The notes below the pieces were generated by a model, which worked only from the letters and a program-made list of their open reading frames with translations, was not told the origin of the DNA and searched no databases. DNA of 34,761 bases. It comes from JANWWM01 sp046719715. Lineage in GTDB: Bacteria; Bacteroidota; Chlorobiia; Chlorobiales; Thermochlorobacteraceae. This document shows positions 16,446 through 24,759 of the stretch, piece after piece. The position numbers were made by a program, and so were the translations under genes. How positions within the stretch are numbered: position 1 is the first letter of the stretch; every line of letters begins with the position of its first letter. The stretch is taken from assembly GCA_046719715.1 (NCBI GenBank), contig JBDNCJ010000031.1, forward strand, positions 1 to 34,761, given 5' to 3'.

Positions 16446-17411
16446 CTAATCTTCCTTCCAATTCAAGACCATTTTCAAACAACTTGGGTCGTTAAACGCA
16501 GTCTGGTATGCCTCTTTGATTCCGTTGAAGGCAAAACTGTGGTGCGTAAAAATTTTTTTAGCGTTGATTTTTTCGCGTGCGATAAGGTCGCGCGTGCGCT
16601 CTAAATCGCCGAGCCGCCACTGTTTTGCGGCGACAAACGAAAGTTCTTTCATAAACGCGATGTGATACGGAAGGTCGATGCGCTGATAAAATCCTGCCAA
16701 AACGACTTTGGCATTCATCGCAAGATGCGCGAAACTTTGCTCAATGGCTTTCATAGAGCCAGTGCAGTCAATCACGACATCGCAGAGCATGCCTGAAAGC
16801 GCATCGGTCAAATTATGCTCATCGATTTTGATGCGAAGGGTTGCACAGGATTGTGCGAGTCGCTCCGCATTTAAATCGGTGGCAATGACGAGTTCTGCGC
16901 CGAAGTGTGTGGCAAGTTCAGCGACGAGCAATCCGACGGCACCTTGACCTAAAACAAGAACTTTTTTGCGCGAGACTTCGGCAAGGTCAACCGCATGAAG
17001 CGCAGTCGCACCGAGCGGCAACGCCAAGCCAAGCCAAACGTCGCGAACAGAATCAACCCGAATGGTTTTGTGAAACGGCGAAACGATTAACTCCGACGCG
17101 CCGCCCCACGCCGCATTTACGCCCACATAGCCAAGCGAGCCCGACACATAAACGAACGTGTTCAACGCCGATTCGGGCACATTCTCCCCTTTCTGAATAA
17201 TCTTTCCAACCGTTTCATATCCCGGAATCACGGGATACGAGGTCATTTGCATCGGTGGCAATTTGCCCTGAAAGAGCATTTTCTCTGTGCCTGCACTGAT
17301 GCTTGTCCAATACGTCTCTATTAAAACATCGTCCGAACCCAACTCGCGCAACGACACTTCGCGCAGTTCCAACTGTTCGGGCGCGTAAAAAACAACTGCT
17401 TTTGACTTCAT
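16446..17411 (-). CDS. bchC: 3-hydroxyethyl bacteriochlorophyllide a dehydrogenase BchC
   Basis: 321 residues, a zinc-free-type medium-chain dehydrogenase. The start MKSKAVVFYAPEQLELREVSL, then WTSISAGTEKMLFQGKLP near 35-52 and VIPGYETVGKI at 61-71, are characteristic of BchC. The nucleotide-binding Rossmann motif GQGAVG is at 155-160, followed by an acidic residue after the next strand (ATDLN). It oxidises the 3-hydroxyethyl group to 3-acetyl, a late step of bacteriochlorophyll a synthesis after BchXYZ and BchF. The upstream neighbour bchF makes its substrate group. The 123-base gap to bchF contains a copy of the short interspersed repeat, so the two may not be tightly co-transcribed. Confidence 0.92.
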   Translation of the reverse strand: MKSKAVVFYAPEQLELREVSLRELGSDDVLIETYWTSISAGTEKMLFQGKLPPMQMTSYPVIPGYETVGKIIQKGENVPESALNTFVYVSGSLGYVGVNAAWGGASELIVSPFHKTIRVDSVRDVWLGLALPLGATALHAVDLAEVSRKKVLVLGQGAVGLLVAELATHFGAELVIATDLNAERLAQSCATLRIKIDEHNLTDALSGMLCDVVIDCTGSMKAIEQSFAHLAMNAKVVLAGFYQRIDLPYHIAFMKELSFVAAKQWRLGDLERTRDLIAREKINAKKIFTHHSFAFNGIKEAYQTAFNDPSCLKMVLNWKED

Positions 17412-17470
17412 AAAAACTTTTCAAATCCTTAATTCTTAACTAAAAACTTCCAACTCTGTTATACTAACGA

Positions 17471-17497
17471 TGGATTCCTCGCTCCGCTCGGAATGAC
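17471..17497. repeat. Half-element of the short interspersed palindromic repeat (bchF-bchC gap)
   Basis: TGGATTCCTCGCTCCGCTCG followed by GAATGAC has the form of the intergenic GGATTC...GAATGAC elements found in many bacterial genomes. It is related to the arms at 20638-20673 and 27252-27281. Within it CGCTCCGCTCG is near-palindromic. It lies in the 123-base gap between bchF and bchC. Confidence 0.6.
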
Positions 17498-17534
17498 GAG
17501 TTTTGAAAATCCCATTCCGCTCAATCAATTTGGG

Positions 17535-18008
17535 CTATACCGCAATGCCTTGTGCCTTCAAGCGTTTTTCGTTGCGCTTTTCAAGCCAAATTCGAACCAA
17601 GTATTGAATGGCGTTCAAAACATAACTCAAATACGCCGCAAAGGCGCACCAAATCAAGATTTCATATGAAAACTTCATCACGGCAAGAATGAAGTAGAGA
17701 AAGTGAATCGCCATCGCAATCGAACTGCCAACATCTTCCCAAAAAAATTCGGGCGAGAACACCCACATTCCGAAAACTTCTTTTTCAAAGAATGCTCCCG
17801 TAACGAAAAGCACGATGAAGAAAAGCGTTTTAACGGCGATGGCGTAGGTAACAATTTGGAAGTTTTCAATCGTACCGACGTAGTGCAGGTAGGTGAGAAT
17901 CAATCCGACTAAAAAAACGACAAATTGAATCGGGGCGAGAATGATTTGAACTTTTGTCCAAATCGAGCGATTGCGGATACGCAGTTGTTCGGGCGTATAG
18001 CGCGGCAT
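17535..18008 (-). CDS. bchF: 3-vinyl bacteriochlorophyllide hydratase BchF
   Basis: 157 residues with four hydrophobic segments. The N-terminus MPRYTPEQLRIRNRSIWTKV, QIILAPIQFVVFLVGLILTY at 22-41, VKTLFFIVLFVTGAFFEKEVFG and FSPEFFWEDVGSS match the BchF family closely over its full length. It hydrates the 3-vinyl group of bacteriochlorophyllide to 3-hydroxyethyl in the membrane, feeding BchC. GGGAG (18015-18019) lies 6 bases before the ATG and is a good ribosome binding site. It is probably the first pigment gene of the minus-strand run; an MFS gene lies 89 bases upstream in the same direction. The related BchV family acts on the bacteriochlorophyll c/d branch, so the symbol rests on the bchC and bchX neighbours. 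Confidence 0.88.
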   Translation of the reverse strand: MPRYTPEQLRIRNRSIWTKVQIILAPIQFVVFLVGLILTYLHYVGTIENFQIVTYAIAVKTLFFIVLFVTGAFFEKEVFGMWVFSPEFFWEDVGSSIAMAIHFLYFILAVMKFSYEILIWCAFAAYLSYVLNAIQYLVRIWLEKRNEKRLKAQGIAV

Positions 18009-18097
18009 AGTTATCTCCCTTTTTACTTCTGAACTTCAAAAATGATTGACAAAATCTAACGAAAAACGTGAGGGATTACAAGCAGGAGAAAATAGGC

Positions 18098-19351
18098 TCA
18101 ACGCCGATATAGCCGATAGCGCGCAAGCCACACAACGGCGAGCAATCCGATTCCATTTATTGCTAACGCAATCTGCACGCCGAAGTGCTCAACCATAGCA
18201 CCGGTGATGAGACTGCCAATCGGCGCGCCGCCGCGAAATGCCAGCGCGTAAATGCTGACGGCTCTGCCGCGCAAGGTGTCGCTGACGGACGTTTGTAAAA
18301 TCGTATTGCCAATCACGTTGCTACTGACGAATGCAAATCCTGAAAGGAACAAGAGAAATAGCGAGAGCGCGTAGGACATCGAGAGCGCAACGAGCGAGAT
18401 AAGCACTGCCAGCGAAGACGCCGTCGCGACAACGGTTTTCGGGCGAATCCAATGCGGTTGAAGCGATGAAACGAGTATTGCACCCAAAACCGCACCAAGT
18501 CCAAACGAAGCCAGCGCGAAACTGAACCCCTGCGCCCCGACGTTCAGCGCGTCTTTAGCAAGCACGGCGATAAAGGCGAGAAGCGGCGCGCCGAAAAAAC
18601 TAATCCCGAACACGATGGTGATAATCGCGACAAGCTCCTTACGAGAAAACACCGCCTCAAAGCCTTCGCGAATTTGCGCCATTAAGGAGTTCGTCGAGAC
18701 CGTTGCATCGGAAATGGGCGACGAAGGCACGAAAAGAAGCACAACGAACATCGCAACAAACGAGAGCGCATTCAATCCAAAACACCATGCCACGCCCAAC
18801 GACGCAAGTAGCACGCCGCCAATCACCGGACCGATTAAGCGCGAGAGATTGAACTGCATGGAGTTCAGCGCGACCGCGTTGGCTAAATGCGCCCGACCAA
18901 CAATTTCAGGAATGAACGAAAGATACGCGGGCGTTGAAAAGGCTTGCATACAGCCCACCACAAACGACAGCACGAGAATCACCGGAACGCGAATTTCGCC
19001 GTGCACAATCAAAACACTAATGAGAGCGGCGGCGGAGAGTTGAACCACTTGCGAGAGCATTAAAATTTTGCGCTTGTCAAACTGATCAACCACTACGCCG
19101 CCGACGAGCAAAAACAACAAAAGCGGAATATCTTGCAAAAAGCCATCAAGCCCTAAAAGAAACGGCGACGCCGAAAGTTGCAAGATGAGCCAAGGCTGCG
19201 CAACCTTCTGAACCCACGTGCCAATGTTGGAAATAAATGACCCTATCCAAATCCAACGATAGCGCGCAACCCCAAGCGCGGAAAACGTGCGGGAAAAGTT
19301 GAACGGCGGAGCGGCGGTCTTTTGCGGGGACGAGTGTTCGGTTTGGTTCAT
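18098..19351 (-). CDS. MFS transporter (MFS_3/EntS-like exporter)
   Basis: 417 residues with about twelve membrane helices. RYRWIWIGSFISNIGTWVQKVAQPWLILQL near 30-58 and the loop GGVVVDQFDKRKILMLSQ near 83-100 are signatures of the MFS_3 group, which includes the enterobactin exporter EntS. The N-terminal 25 residues are polar and cytoplasmic. Drugs, siderophores or metabolites are possible substrates; none is shown. It precedes bchF in the same direction and faces the DHH gene across a 160-base divergent gap (19352-19511). No pigment-related role is established. Confidence 0.88.
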   Translation of the reverse strand: MNQTEHSSPQKTAAPPFNFSRTFSALGVARYRWIWIGSFISNIGTWVQKVAQPWLILQLSASPFLLGLDGFLQDIPLLLFLLVGGVVVDQFDKRKILMLSQVVQLSAAALISVLIVHGEIRVPVILVLSFVVGCMQAFSTPAYLSFIPEIVGRAHLANAVALNSMQFNLSRLIGPVIGGVLLASLGVAWCFGLNALSFVAMFVVLLFVPSSPISDATVSTNSLMAQIREGFEAVFSRKELVAIITIVFGISFFGAPLLAFIAVLAKDALNVGAQGFSFALASFGLGAVLGAILVSSLQPHWIRPKTVVATASSLAVLISLVALSMSYALSLFLLFLSGFAFVSSNVIGNTILQTSVSDTLRGRAVSIYALAFRGGAPIGSLITGAMVEHFGVQIALAINGIGLLAVVWLARYRLYRR

Positions 19352-19497
19352 CGTGTTACATCAAAAGAAAAACGAAAATACGCTTTCGGCGTTTGAACTC
19401 TCAACTTCCGTGCGTAACTTCTTTTCGCCTTGCCGAATCGCAACGCGAAACTGCAACGAATATGGCAAGATTCAATTTCAAAAATCCAACTTAATCA

Positions 19498-19503
19498 AAG
19501 GAG
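19498..19503 (+). promoter_or_regulatory. Strong Shine-Dalgarno deciding the start of the DHH gene
   Basis: AAGGAG at 19498-19503 stands 8 bases before ATG 19512. The frame is open back to 19287 into the divergent MFS gene, so this site and the start of family homology (MRLLTRSDFDG) fix the true start at 19512. Most genes in the window lack such a clear site. Confidence 0.85.
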
Positions 19504-19511
19504 AAAGACGT

Positions 19512-20429
19512 ATGCGACTCCTAACGCGCTCCGACTTTGACGGTCTCGTTTGTGCCGCTCTGCTCAAAGAAGTCGAACAAATCGACGAGATTGAGTTTCA
19601 TCACCCGAAAGATATGCAAGACGGCAAAGTGAAAGTTACCTCCAACGACATCATCACGAATTTGCCGTATCACCCTGACGCGGGAATGTGGTTTGACCAT
19701 CATGCCAGCGAAGCCTCGCGCAACGAAGACATGATGTTCAAGGGTCGATTCGCCGTCGCCCCGTCCGCCGCGCGCGTCGTCTATGATTACTACGTGCTTC
19801 AAGGCAAGGGCGAGAAACTGGCAAAGTATCAAGAACTGCTCATCGAGGTCGACAAGTCCGACTCCGCCAATCTCGAGCCCGACGACGTAACCAACCCCAA
19901 AGGGTGGATTTTGCTGTCTTATTTGATGGATCCAAGAACAGGATTGGGGAAATCACGCGACTACCAAATCAGCAACAAAGAACTCATGATGAAGTTGGTG
20001 GATTGGATTAATCAAAAAACGCCCGACGAAGTCTTGAATCAGCCCGACATCAAAGAGCGCGTCGACCGTTATCGTAAAGATGAAGAAGCCTTCAAAGAAG
20101 TTCAAGCCAAACACTCACGGCAAGACGGCAACGTCGTCATTACTGATTTTCGCGGCATTGACGCGCCCGTCGGAAATCGTTTTTTGATTTATACGCAATT
20201 TCCAACGGCAAATATCTCCGTGAGAATTATGGACGGACGCAAAGGCGAGTTCTGCGCGATTGCAGTTGGACACAGCATCTTCAATCGCACTTCCAAAACC
20301 GACGTCGGCGCACTAATGGCGAAATACGGCGGGGGCGGACATCGCGGCGCAGGCACTTGTCAACTGCCTTACGACGTGGTCGATGCAAAAGTCGCCGAAA
20401 TGGTTGTTGCAATGAAAAAAGACGGATAA
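19512..20429 (+). CDS. DHH-family phosphoesterase
   Basis: 305 residues from ATG 19512. Metal-binding motifs of the DHH superfamily are present: RSDFDGLVCAALL at 6-18, MWFDHHASE at 59-67 with the name-giving D62-H63-H64, and the C-terminal DHHA1-like glycine-rich GGGGHRGAGTC near 280. Such proteins hydrolyse phosphodiester or phosphoanhydride bonds (oligonucleotides, cyclic dinucleotides, polyphosphate); the exact substrate cannot be read from the sequence. It has no transmembrane or PAS region, so it is not a GdpP type. It is a single-gene unit with a strong ribosome binding site and a clear terminator at 20473-20515. Confidence 0.9.
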   Translation: MRLLTRSDFDGLVCAALLKEVEQIDEIEFHHPKDMQDGKVKVTSNDIITNLPYHPDAGMWFDHHASEASRNEDMMFKGRFAVAPSAARVVYDYYVLQGKGEKLAKYQELLIEVDKSDSANLEPDDVTNPKGWILLSYLMDPRTGLGKSRDYQISNKELMMKLVDWINQKTPDEVLNQPDIKERVDRYRKDEEAFKEVQAKHSRQDGNVVITDFRGIDAPVGNRFLIYTQFPTANISVRIMDGRKGEFCAIAVGHSIFNRTSKTDVGALMAKYGGGGHRGAGTCQLPYDVVDAKVAEMVVAMKKDG

Positions 20430-20472
20430 CGCACACCCGACGCAATCCTTTCAAATTCATGAACTTCAAATC

Positions 20473-20515
20473 AAAGCAACCAAATGAAGCATTGTTTCAA
20501 AATGGTTGCTTTTTT
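20473..20515 (+). terminator. Rho-independent terminator after the DHH gene
   Basis: AAAGCAACCA (20473-20482) pairs with TGGTTGCTTT (20503-20512) over a 20-base loop, with a T run from 20510 to 20515. It lies 43 bases after the stop of the DHH gene. Confidence 0.88.
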
Positions 20516-20582
20516 ATTTCCAACAAATATTCCAAAATGATTTGAAGACGATAGGGTTTTCAAAGTTTGTCATTATATCGTG

Positions 20583-20673
20583 GTCATTCCGAAGCAACGC
20601 GAGAAATCCACTTGGCGAGCTCGACGAGGCTCGCTTATGGATTCTTCACGCCGCTACGCTCCGTTCAGAATAA
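20583..20673. repeat. Large imperfect palindromic intergenic repeat
   Basis: The left arm GTCATTCCGAAGCAACGCGA(...)ATCCA (20583-20610) is an imperfect inverted copy of the right arm (20638-20673, GGATTCTTC...CAGAATAAC). Between them lies an inner hairpin GCGAGC (20615-20620) / GCTCGC (20629-20634). This is the complete two-arm form of the element whose single arms occur at 17471-17497 and 27252-27281. It occupies most of the 324-base gap 20430-20753, which otherwise holds the DHH terminator and the presumed promoter of the next gene. Such elements are probably non-autonomous repeats; nothing is encoded. Confidence 0.75.
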
Positions 20674-20753
20674 CAAATTCTTGTCCTTCTTAGGCGATAT
20701 TGGTATTATTTTCAAACATTTTTTCCGACAAGGCGCGGCGTTACACATAAGTT

Positions 20754-21617
20754 ATGTTCAAGCATTATCGATGGCTTGTTTTCCTGCTTTTGATTGCGCC
20801 TTCTGCGAGTGCGCAGTGGGAAGTTGCAAGTTTAGTCGACGAGTTCACGATTCAGCCGCCGAGCCGCGTCTTGACGATGAATTTAGGATACGGCTTCGCC
20901 GCGCCGATTCGCGAAAACGTGGTGGCGGATTTTTCGCGCGGAAGTGCCTTCAAGGCGATGATTGGCGTTAAACGGTTTCTCGACTCTGACTACAGCGCAT
21001 CGCAACTCGACTTCGCGCATATCTTCCTAATAGCAAGTTTCGCAAGAGCCGCACAAGGACGGCTCACCGATACGCTTGCCCCACGCCTGACGCAGATTGG
21101 TTTTTCAAACTTTCAATTCGGATTCGGCGCACGCGACGGCATTGGCTACCGATTCCAAAAATCCGCCGTCGTTACGCCTTACATCAGTAGCGGACAATCT
21201 TGGACAAGCAATCGTTGGATTAGCGATTCGCTCTTCATCGGCGACGCGGTGCGATTGAACCGATTTTCCGGCGGACTGCGCTACGCCACATTCACCGAAA
21301 TGGGCGTGATGATTGACGTCGGAACGCAATTCGCAATGGATATGGGGTTTGAAACCATGCTCGTTCAGCCGCGATACATTTTCCTGCAATCGTTCTCAAA
21401 CTTGATTCTTCAGCAACTCGCCCACGTCTTGATTCGCAAAGCCATCGATGTGGTGTTCCCAAATTCATGGATTCCAATTGCAGGCTTCGCGCTCAAAGGC
21501 GCATTCAACTTTTGGCTCTATGACCAAAAATCAAGATGGGGAAACTTCCCATTTCAAAGCGAGGCGGGTTTGCAAATTCTGACGTTCAAAGTGGGTGCGT
21601 CGTTCTCGATTGACTGA
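20754..21617 (+). CDS. Secreted, probably outer-membrane protein of unknown function
   Basis: 287 residues. Residues 1-20 are a signal peptide (MFKHYRW, hydrophobic core, cleavage near SASAQ). The mature part has many aromatic residues and alternating hydrophobic stretches (TMNLGYGFAAPIR, FQFGFGARDGIGYRFQ) and ends in KVGASFSID, suggesting a beta-barrel, though two stretches near 215-260 are more hydrophobic. No family was recognised. Its last 32 bases overlap the 3' end of the convergent epimerase gene. It follows the palindromic repeat and terminator, so it is a single-gene unit. Confidence 0.7.
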   Translation: MFKHYRWLVFLLLIAPSASAQWEVASLVDEFTIQPPSRVLTMNLGYGFAAPIRENVVADFSRGSAFKAMIGVKRFLDSDYSASQLDFAHIFLIASFARAAQGRLTDTLAPRLTQIGFSNFQFGFGARDGIGYRFQKSAVVTPYISSGQSWTSNRWISDSLFIGDAVRLNRFSGGLRYATFTEMGVMIDVGTQFAMDMGFETMLVQPRYIFLQSFSNLILQQLAHVLIRKAIDVVFPNSWIPIAGFALKGAFNFWLYDQKSRWGNFPFQSEAGLQILTFKVGASFSID

Positions 21618-22533
21618 GGCAACTGGCGGCAATCATTTTCACCCCATCTTCGTAGCGCGTCGGCGACATGCCGAAAGCATTCTGAAATTTTGAACTATCG
21701 AATTGATAGTCGAATTCATATTGATACAGCATTTCTTTGAACTCTTTGAGCACGGGAATAAACAAGCCGAGTAGCGTAATCATCAACGGACTCAAGACCG
21801 ACGTTTTCGGCGATGTGTTGAATGCCTTTGCAAAAAGTGCGATGAGGACTCTGCCTGTAATGGCTTCTGCCGTCGGCAAGTGCCAAGTTTGATTGAATGC
21901 ATGTTCGGTGTTGCCGAGCAAGGCGGTGGCTTTTCCGGCGTCGGGTGTGAAGATGAAGTTGTGAAGCGTGTCGGCGTTGCAAAGCCACTGTGCGCTTTTT
22001 CCGTTTCTTAAATTTTGAATCACGGTGGCGTCAAGAATGCTCGTTTGCACGTTGATGCCGTAAAAGTCGGGGGCGCGGGCGATGAGCGCGGTTAAGTTTC
22101 CTTGTTTGATTTCACGGAGAAGCATCTCCGCGATTTTGGCACGCACTTCCCCTTTTTTGCTATTGGGATTGAACGGCGTGTCCTCCGTCATTTTTCCTTT
22201 TACCAGTCCATACATATACACATTGTCAAAAAAGACGAGTTTTACATGGTGTCGCTTGCAGGCATCAATGGCGTTTTTCATAACGATGGGCCAATCGCGT
22301 TGCCACACGTCGATGCGATACGGCAACCCGACGGTGAGATACGCGACGGAAGAGCCTTTGACCGCGTCCGCTGTTGCCGACGCACTGAGCAAGTCTGCTT
22401 TGAAGAGTTCGTCGCTGGCATTGACTTTCTTCGGGTTTCGTCCAACAAGACGAATCGGATTGGAATATGCGGCAAGCGATTTGGCGAGCTCTACCCCAAT
22501 CGCCCCGCCTGCGCCTAAAATGGTATGTGTCAT
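21586..22533 (-). CDS. NAD(P)-dependent epimerase/reductase-like protein (SDR fold)
   Basis: 315 residues. The Rossmann start THTILGAGGAIGVELAKSL has the GxGGxxG dinucleotide motif, followed by RLVGRNP after the second strand. VFFDNVYMYG near 100-109 carries the Tyr of the extended SDR group, and ARAPDFYG near 152-159 is typical of the same atypical epimerase/dehydratase set. The substrate is unknown. It is the last gene of a minus-strand run, 8 bases after the histidine kinase gene, and its 3' end overlaps the opposite gene by 32 bases. Confidence 0.82.
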   Translation of the reverse strand: MTHTILGAGGAIGVELAKSLAAYSNPIRLVGRNPKKVNASDELFKADLLSASATADAVKGSSVAYLTVGLPYRIDVWQRDWPIVMKNAIDACKRHHVKLVFFDNVYMYGLVKGKMTEDTPFNPNSKKGEVRAKIAEMLLREIKQGNLTALIARAPDFYGINVQTSILDATVIQNLRNGKSAQWLCNADTLHNFIFTPDAGKATALLGNTEHAFNQTWHLPTAEAITGRVLIALFAKAFNTSPKTSVLSPLMITLLGLFIPVLKEFKEMLYQYEFDYQFDSSKFQNAFGMSPTRYEDGVKMIAASCLSQSRTTHPL

Positions 22534-22541
22534 GGTTTGAA

Positions 22542-23636
22542 TCAGTGTTTTTTTAGAGAAGACGCGATTGAAACGACTTCGAGAACTTCAAACGGAAAAC
22601 GAAGCACGACGGCGTGTTTTTCAACGACGAATTCAGAACGGCTTGGAAAGAGAAGCGAGAGCCGTTCCCGAACATTCTGCAACCCCGTTCCCTTTTTGAA
22701 CATGGCTTCGCCTAAACTTAAATCAAACCCTTCGCCTGAATCGTGCACGATGAACTCAATCACGCCTGAATCCTCTGTTGCCGAAAGATGAATGAAAAAA
22801 TCGCTCTCGACTGTATTTGCGCCGTGCTTAATCGCATTTTCAACAAGCGGTTGAAGCAAGAGGCTGGGAACGGAAGCGTTTAAGAGATGAGGCATCACAT
22901 CAATCGTGTAGTGTAGTCGCTCTCGGAAGCGGGCTTTTTCAATCGCGAGATAAAGTTTGACGGAGTCGAGTTCATCTTCAAGCGTAACGAGCGGCTGTTT
23001 TGAGGCGCGAAGGCTGTATCGGAAAAGGTCGGCGAGTTGTTCGGTAACGGCTTCGGCTTCATCGGGGCGCGTGCGAATCAGCGCGGCGATGGAATTGAGC
23101 GTGTTGAAGAGAAAGTGCGGATTGATTTGCGCCCGCAACGCTTTGAGTTCCGCTTGCAGTGCCGCTTGCTCGGCGGCTTTCGCCCTGCGATAAAACAACA
23201 TCAAATAGTAAATCGAGTTGCCGAGAATCGAGAGCACAAACGAGACCGAAACAATCGCCGTGAACACTTGCGGTGGAAGCACGCAATCGCCTAAAATGAT
23301 GATTTCAATTTCTCGCGCAATCACAAATGAAAGCGACGCTGAAACCGATTGAATGAGTATGTGAAGAATCGCCGTCGTCTTGTTTTTCAATGGAAAAATG
23401 CGGTGCGCGAGTTCGCCCGAAGTCAGTTGGGTTAAGCAGATGATGGACGTGTATTCCAACGAAATCAAATATCCTTGCCAAAGCGGAAATTGGCTTGTAT
23501 CAACGCCGAAGAAAAGTTGGACGGAGAAAATGGCGAGTTTCGCAACGGCGGCAATGATGAAAATCGCGGCAACGGTGCCGAGCCACTGTTTTTTCGTGTG
23601 CGGGAAAATGTGAAATCGCGTCGCACTGTTGTGCAT
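22542..23636 (-). CDS. LytS/YehU-type sensor histidine kinase
   Basis: 364 residues. Four or five membrane helices fill about 18-150. A short coiled linker (AAEQAALQAELKALRAQ) leads to the His_kinase domain with phospho-accepting His174 in INPHFLFNTLNS. The HATPase part has LVENAIKHG (N box), DSGEGFDL and GTGLQNVRERL. Members normally phosphorylate a LytTR response regulator, but none adjoins this gene. The gene is packed tightly between the Uma2 protein (5-base gap) and the epimerase (8-base gap). The membrane part has no recognised ligand domain, so the signal is unknown. Confidence 0.92.
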   Translation of the reverse strand: MHNSATRFHIFPHTKKQWLGTVAAIFIIAAVAKLAIFSVQLFFGVDTSQFPLWQGYLISLEYTSIICLTQLTSGELAHRIFPLKNKTTAILHILIQSVSASLSFVIAREIEIIILGDCVLPPQVFTAIVSVSFVLSILGNSIYYLMLFYRRAKAAEQAALQAELKALRAQINPHFLFNTLNSIAALIRTRPDEAEAVTEQLADLFRYSLRASKQPLVTLEDELDSVKLYLAIEKARFRERLHYTIDVMPHLLNASVPSLLLQPLVENAIKHGANTVESDFFIHLSATEDSGVIEFIVHDSGEGFDLSLGEAMFKKGTGLQNVRERLSLLFPSRSEFVVEKHAVVLRFPFEVLEVVSIASSLKKH

Positions 23637-23641
23637 GATCG

Positions 23642-24196
23642 TTAGAACACCTCGTTTAAATTAACTTCAAAGCCTTCCAACACCTTCGAGCGCACAGTGC
23701 CTTTTTCCGCCGCAAAAGAAAAAATCTCCGACTGTCCGCCTGAAATCGCCAAGACTTCAATCGCTTTGTTCTGCGGGTCAATCAGCCAATACTCTTTCAC
23801 GCCGAAGCGTTCGTAGAGTTTGCGTTTGCGATGACGGTCATCGAGCATGGTGCTGGGCGAAAGCACTTCGACGACGAGTTCGGGCGGACGCATCACGACG
23901 TAGTCGTCCATCGCTTGGTCAGTCTTGTTTGAAATGAAGAAAACATCAGGCTGCGGCGCGTTGTAATCGTCCACCAAAAGCGCAATCGGTGCGAAGAACA
24001 CTTCGCCCAAGTTTTTTTCCAAAACAAATTGGTCAAGTTTTCTGAACACGTTGCGCACAACGCGCTGATGCTGAACAGAAGGTGTATTTCGCTGCACAAG
24101 TTCTCCATCTAAAAGTTCATAACGATTGGTGTCGTCCTCTGGAAATTCCATGTCGCGGAACTCGGCATATGTGATTTTTTTCAGAAGCGTTTGCAT
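23642..24196 (-). CDS. Uma2 family (DUF820) PD-(D/E)XK nuclease-fold protein
   Basis: 184 residues from ATG 24196 (ATG 24202 is equally possible; the longer frame to 24331 enters a neighbouring remnant and is not used). Family motifs: YELLDGELVQRNTPSVQHQRVV, the acidic PQPDVFF, the catalytic strand ELVVEVLSPST, and RKRKLYERFGVKEYWLIDPQNKAIEV. Uma2 proteins are abundant in cyanobacteria and some other phyla and have an endonuclease-like fold. Their role is unproven, although a link to mobile or defence elements is often suspected. It is co-directional with the histidine kinase 5 bases downstream. Confidence 0.88.
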   Translation of the reverse strand: MQTLLKKITYAEFRDMEFPEDDTNRYELLDGELVQRNTPSVQHQRVVRNVFRKLDQFVLEKNLGEVFFAPIALLVDDYNAPQPDVFFISNKTDQAMDDYVVMRPPELVVEVLSPSTMLDDRHRKRKLYERFGVKEYWLIDPQNKAIEVLAISGGQSEIFSFAAEKGTVRSKVLEGFEVNLNEVF

Positions 24197-24285
24197 AACC
24201 ATAAAAAAAGTTAGCGAGATTGTAAGTGAAAGGTAAAGCGAATCGCGCCTTGTTTGCAAGTATCGACAGAAGTTCAAAAAAGAAT

Positions 24286-24475
24286 CTATAATCCAATCTT
24301 TAAAATCACGTTGAGCGCGCCAAATGTCCAAGCGTCGTCGCCGATTCCATTAACAAAGTGGAAGCGAGGTTCCCTTTTGCGGCGACTCTTGGGCAACAAT
24401 ACGGCACGCCGCGCCGATAACGATGAACAGTAAAAACGGGAGGCGAGAAAAGCGTCTAAAAATCAATGTGCTCAT
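24286..24475 (-). pseudogene. Possible remnant of a small secreted protein gene (frameshifted)
   Basis: ATG 24475 begins a signal-peptide-like stretch (MSTLIFRRFSRLPFLLFIVI, cleavage near IVAQ) that stops after 41 codons. In another minus-strand frame the same region continues as HFVNGIGDDAWTFGALNVIL, then KIGL and a stop at 24286, which resembles the C-terminus of an outer-membrane barrel protein. Together they look like one short gene of about 63 residues broken by a frameshift, or a larger gene reduced by deletion. It lies between two co-directional genes, in a 291-base stretch (24197-24487) with nothing else visible. Confidence 0.35.
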
Positions 24476-24487
24476 GGCTGAATGCGT

Positions 24488-24712
24488 TTAAGTGTTAAAG
24501 GTGGATTCCGTAAAGCCCATCATCTCCAATTCAAGCGAATACTTGATGTTGTCGGCACGAAGCGCGAGCAACTCCGAAAGCTCTTGTAGCGCGTCGGCAA
24601 CGGCTTGGACGTCAAGCGTATTGGGAACAATCGGCGGCGTGTGCGATGCCATCGCCCCTAAGACGACAGCGGCGATTTTATAGGCTTCATATTTTGCTTC
24701 GGTTTTCGTCAT
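24488..24712 (-). CDS. Small hypothetical protein (74 aa)
   Basis: 74 residues, MTKTEAKYEAYKIAAVVLGA at the start. It is mostly helical in composition with no signal peptide, membrane segment or cysteine. It starts 47 bases after the stop of the TonB receptor on the same strand, so it is probably co-transcribed with it. No family was recognised. Confidence 0.5.
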   Translation of the reverse strand: MTKTEAKYEAYKIAAVVLGAMASHTPPIVPNTLDVQAVADALQELSELLALRADNIKYSLELEMMGFTESTFNT

Positions 24713-24759
24713 TGTTCGATGAAGTTAAAAGTGGAATGAAGTGCGATTAAAGTCCAAGG

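Noticed and set aside
19287..19511. Earlier start for the DHH phosphoesterase
   Set aside because: The extension overlaps the MFS gene and is unlike the family; a strong Shine-Dalgarno precedes ATG 19512, where homology begins.
24197..24331. Longer N-terminus of the Uma2 protein with a membrane-like segment
   Set aside because: Its first part is an out-of-frame reading of the remnant at 24286-24475, and Uma2 proteins normally begin close to the MQTLL start used here.
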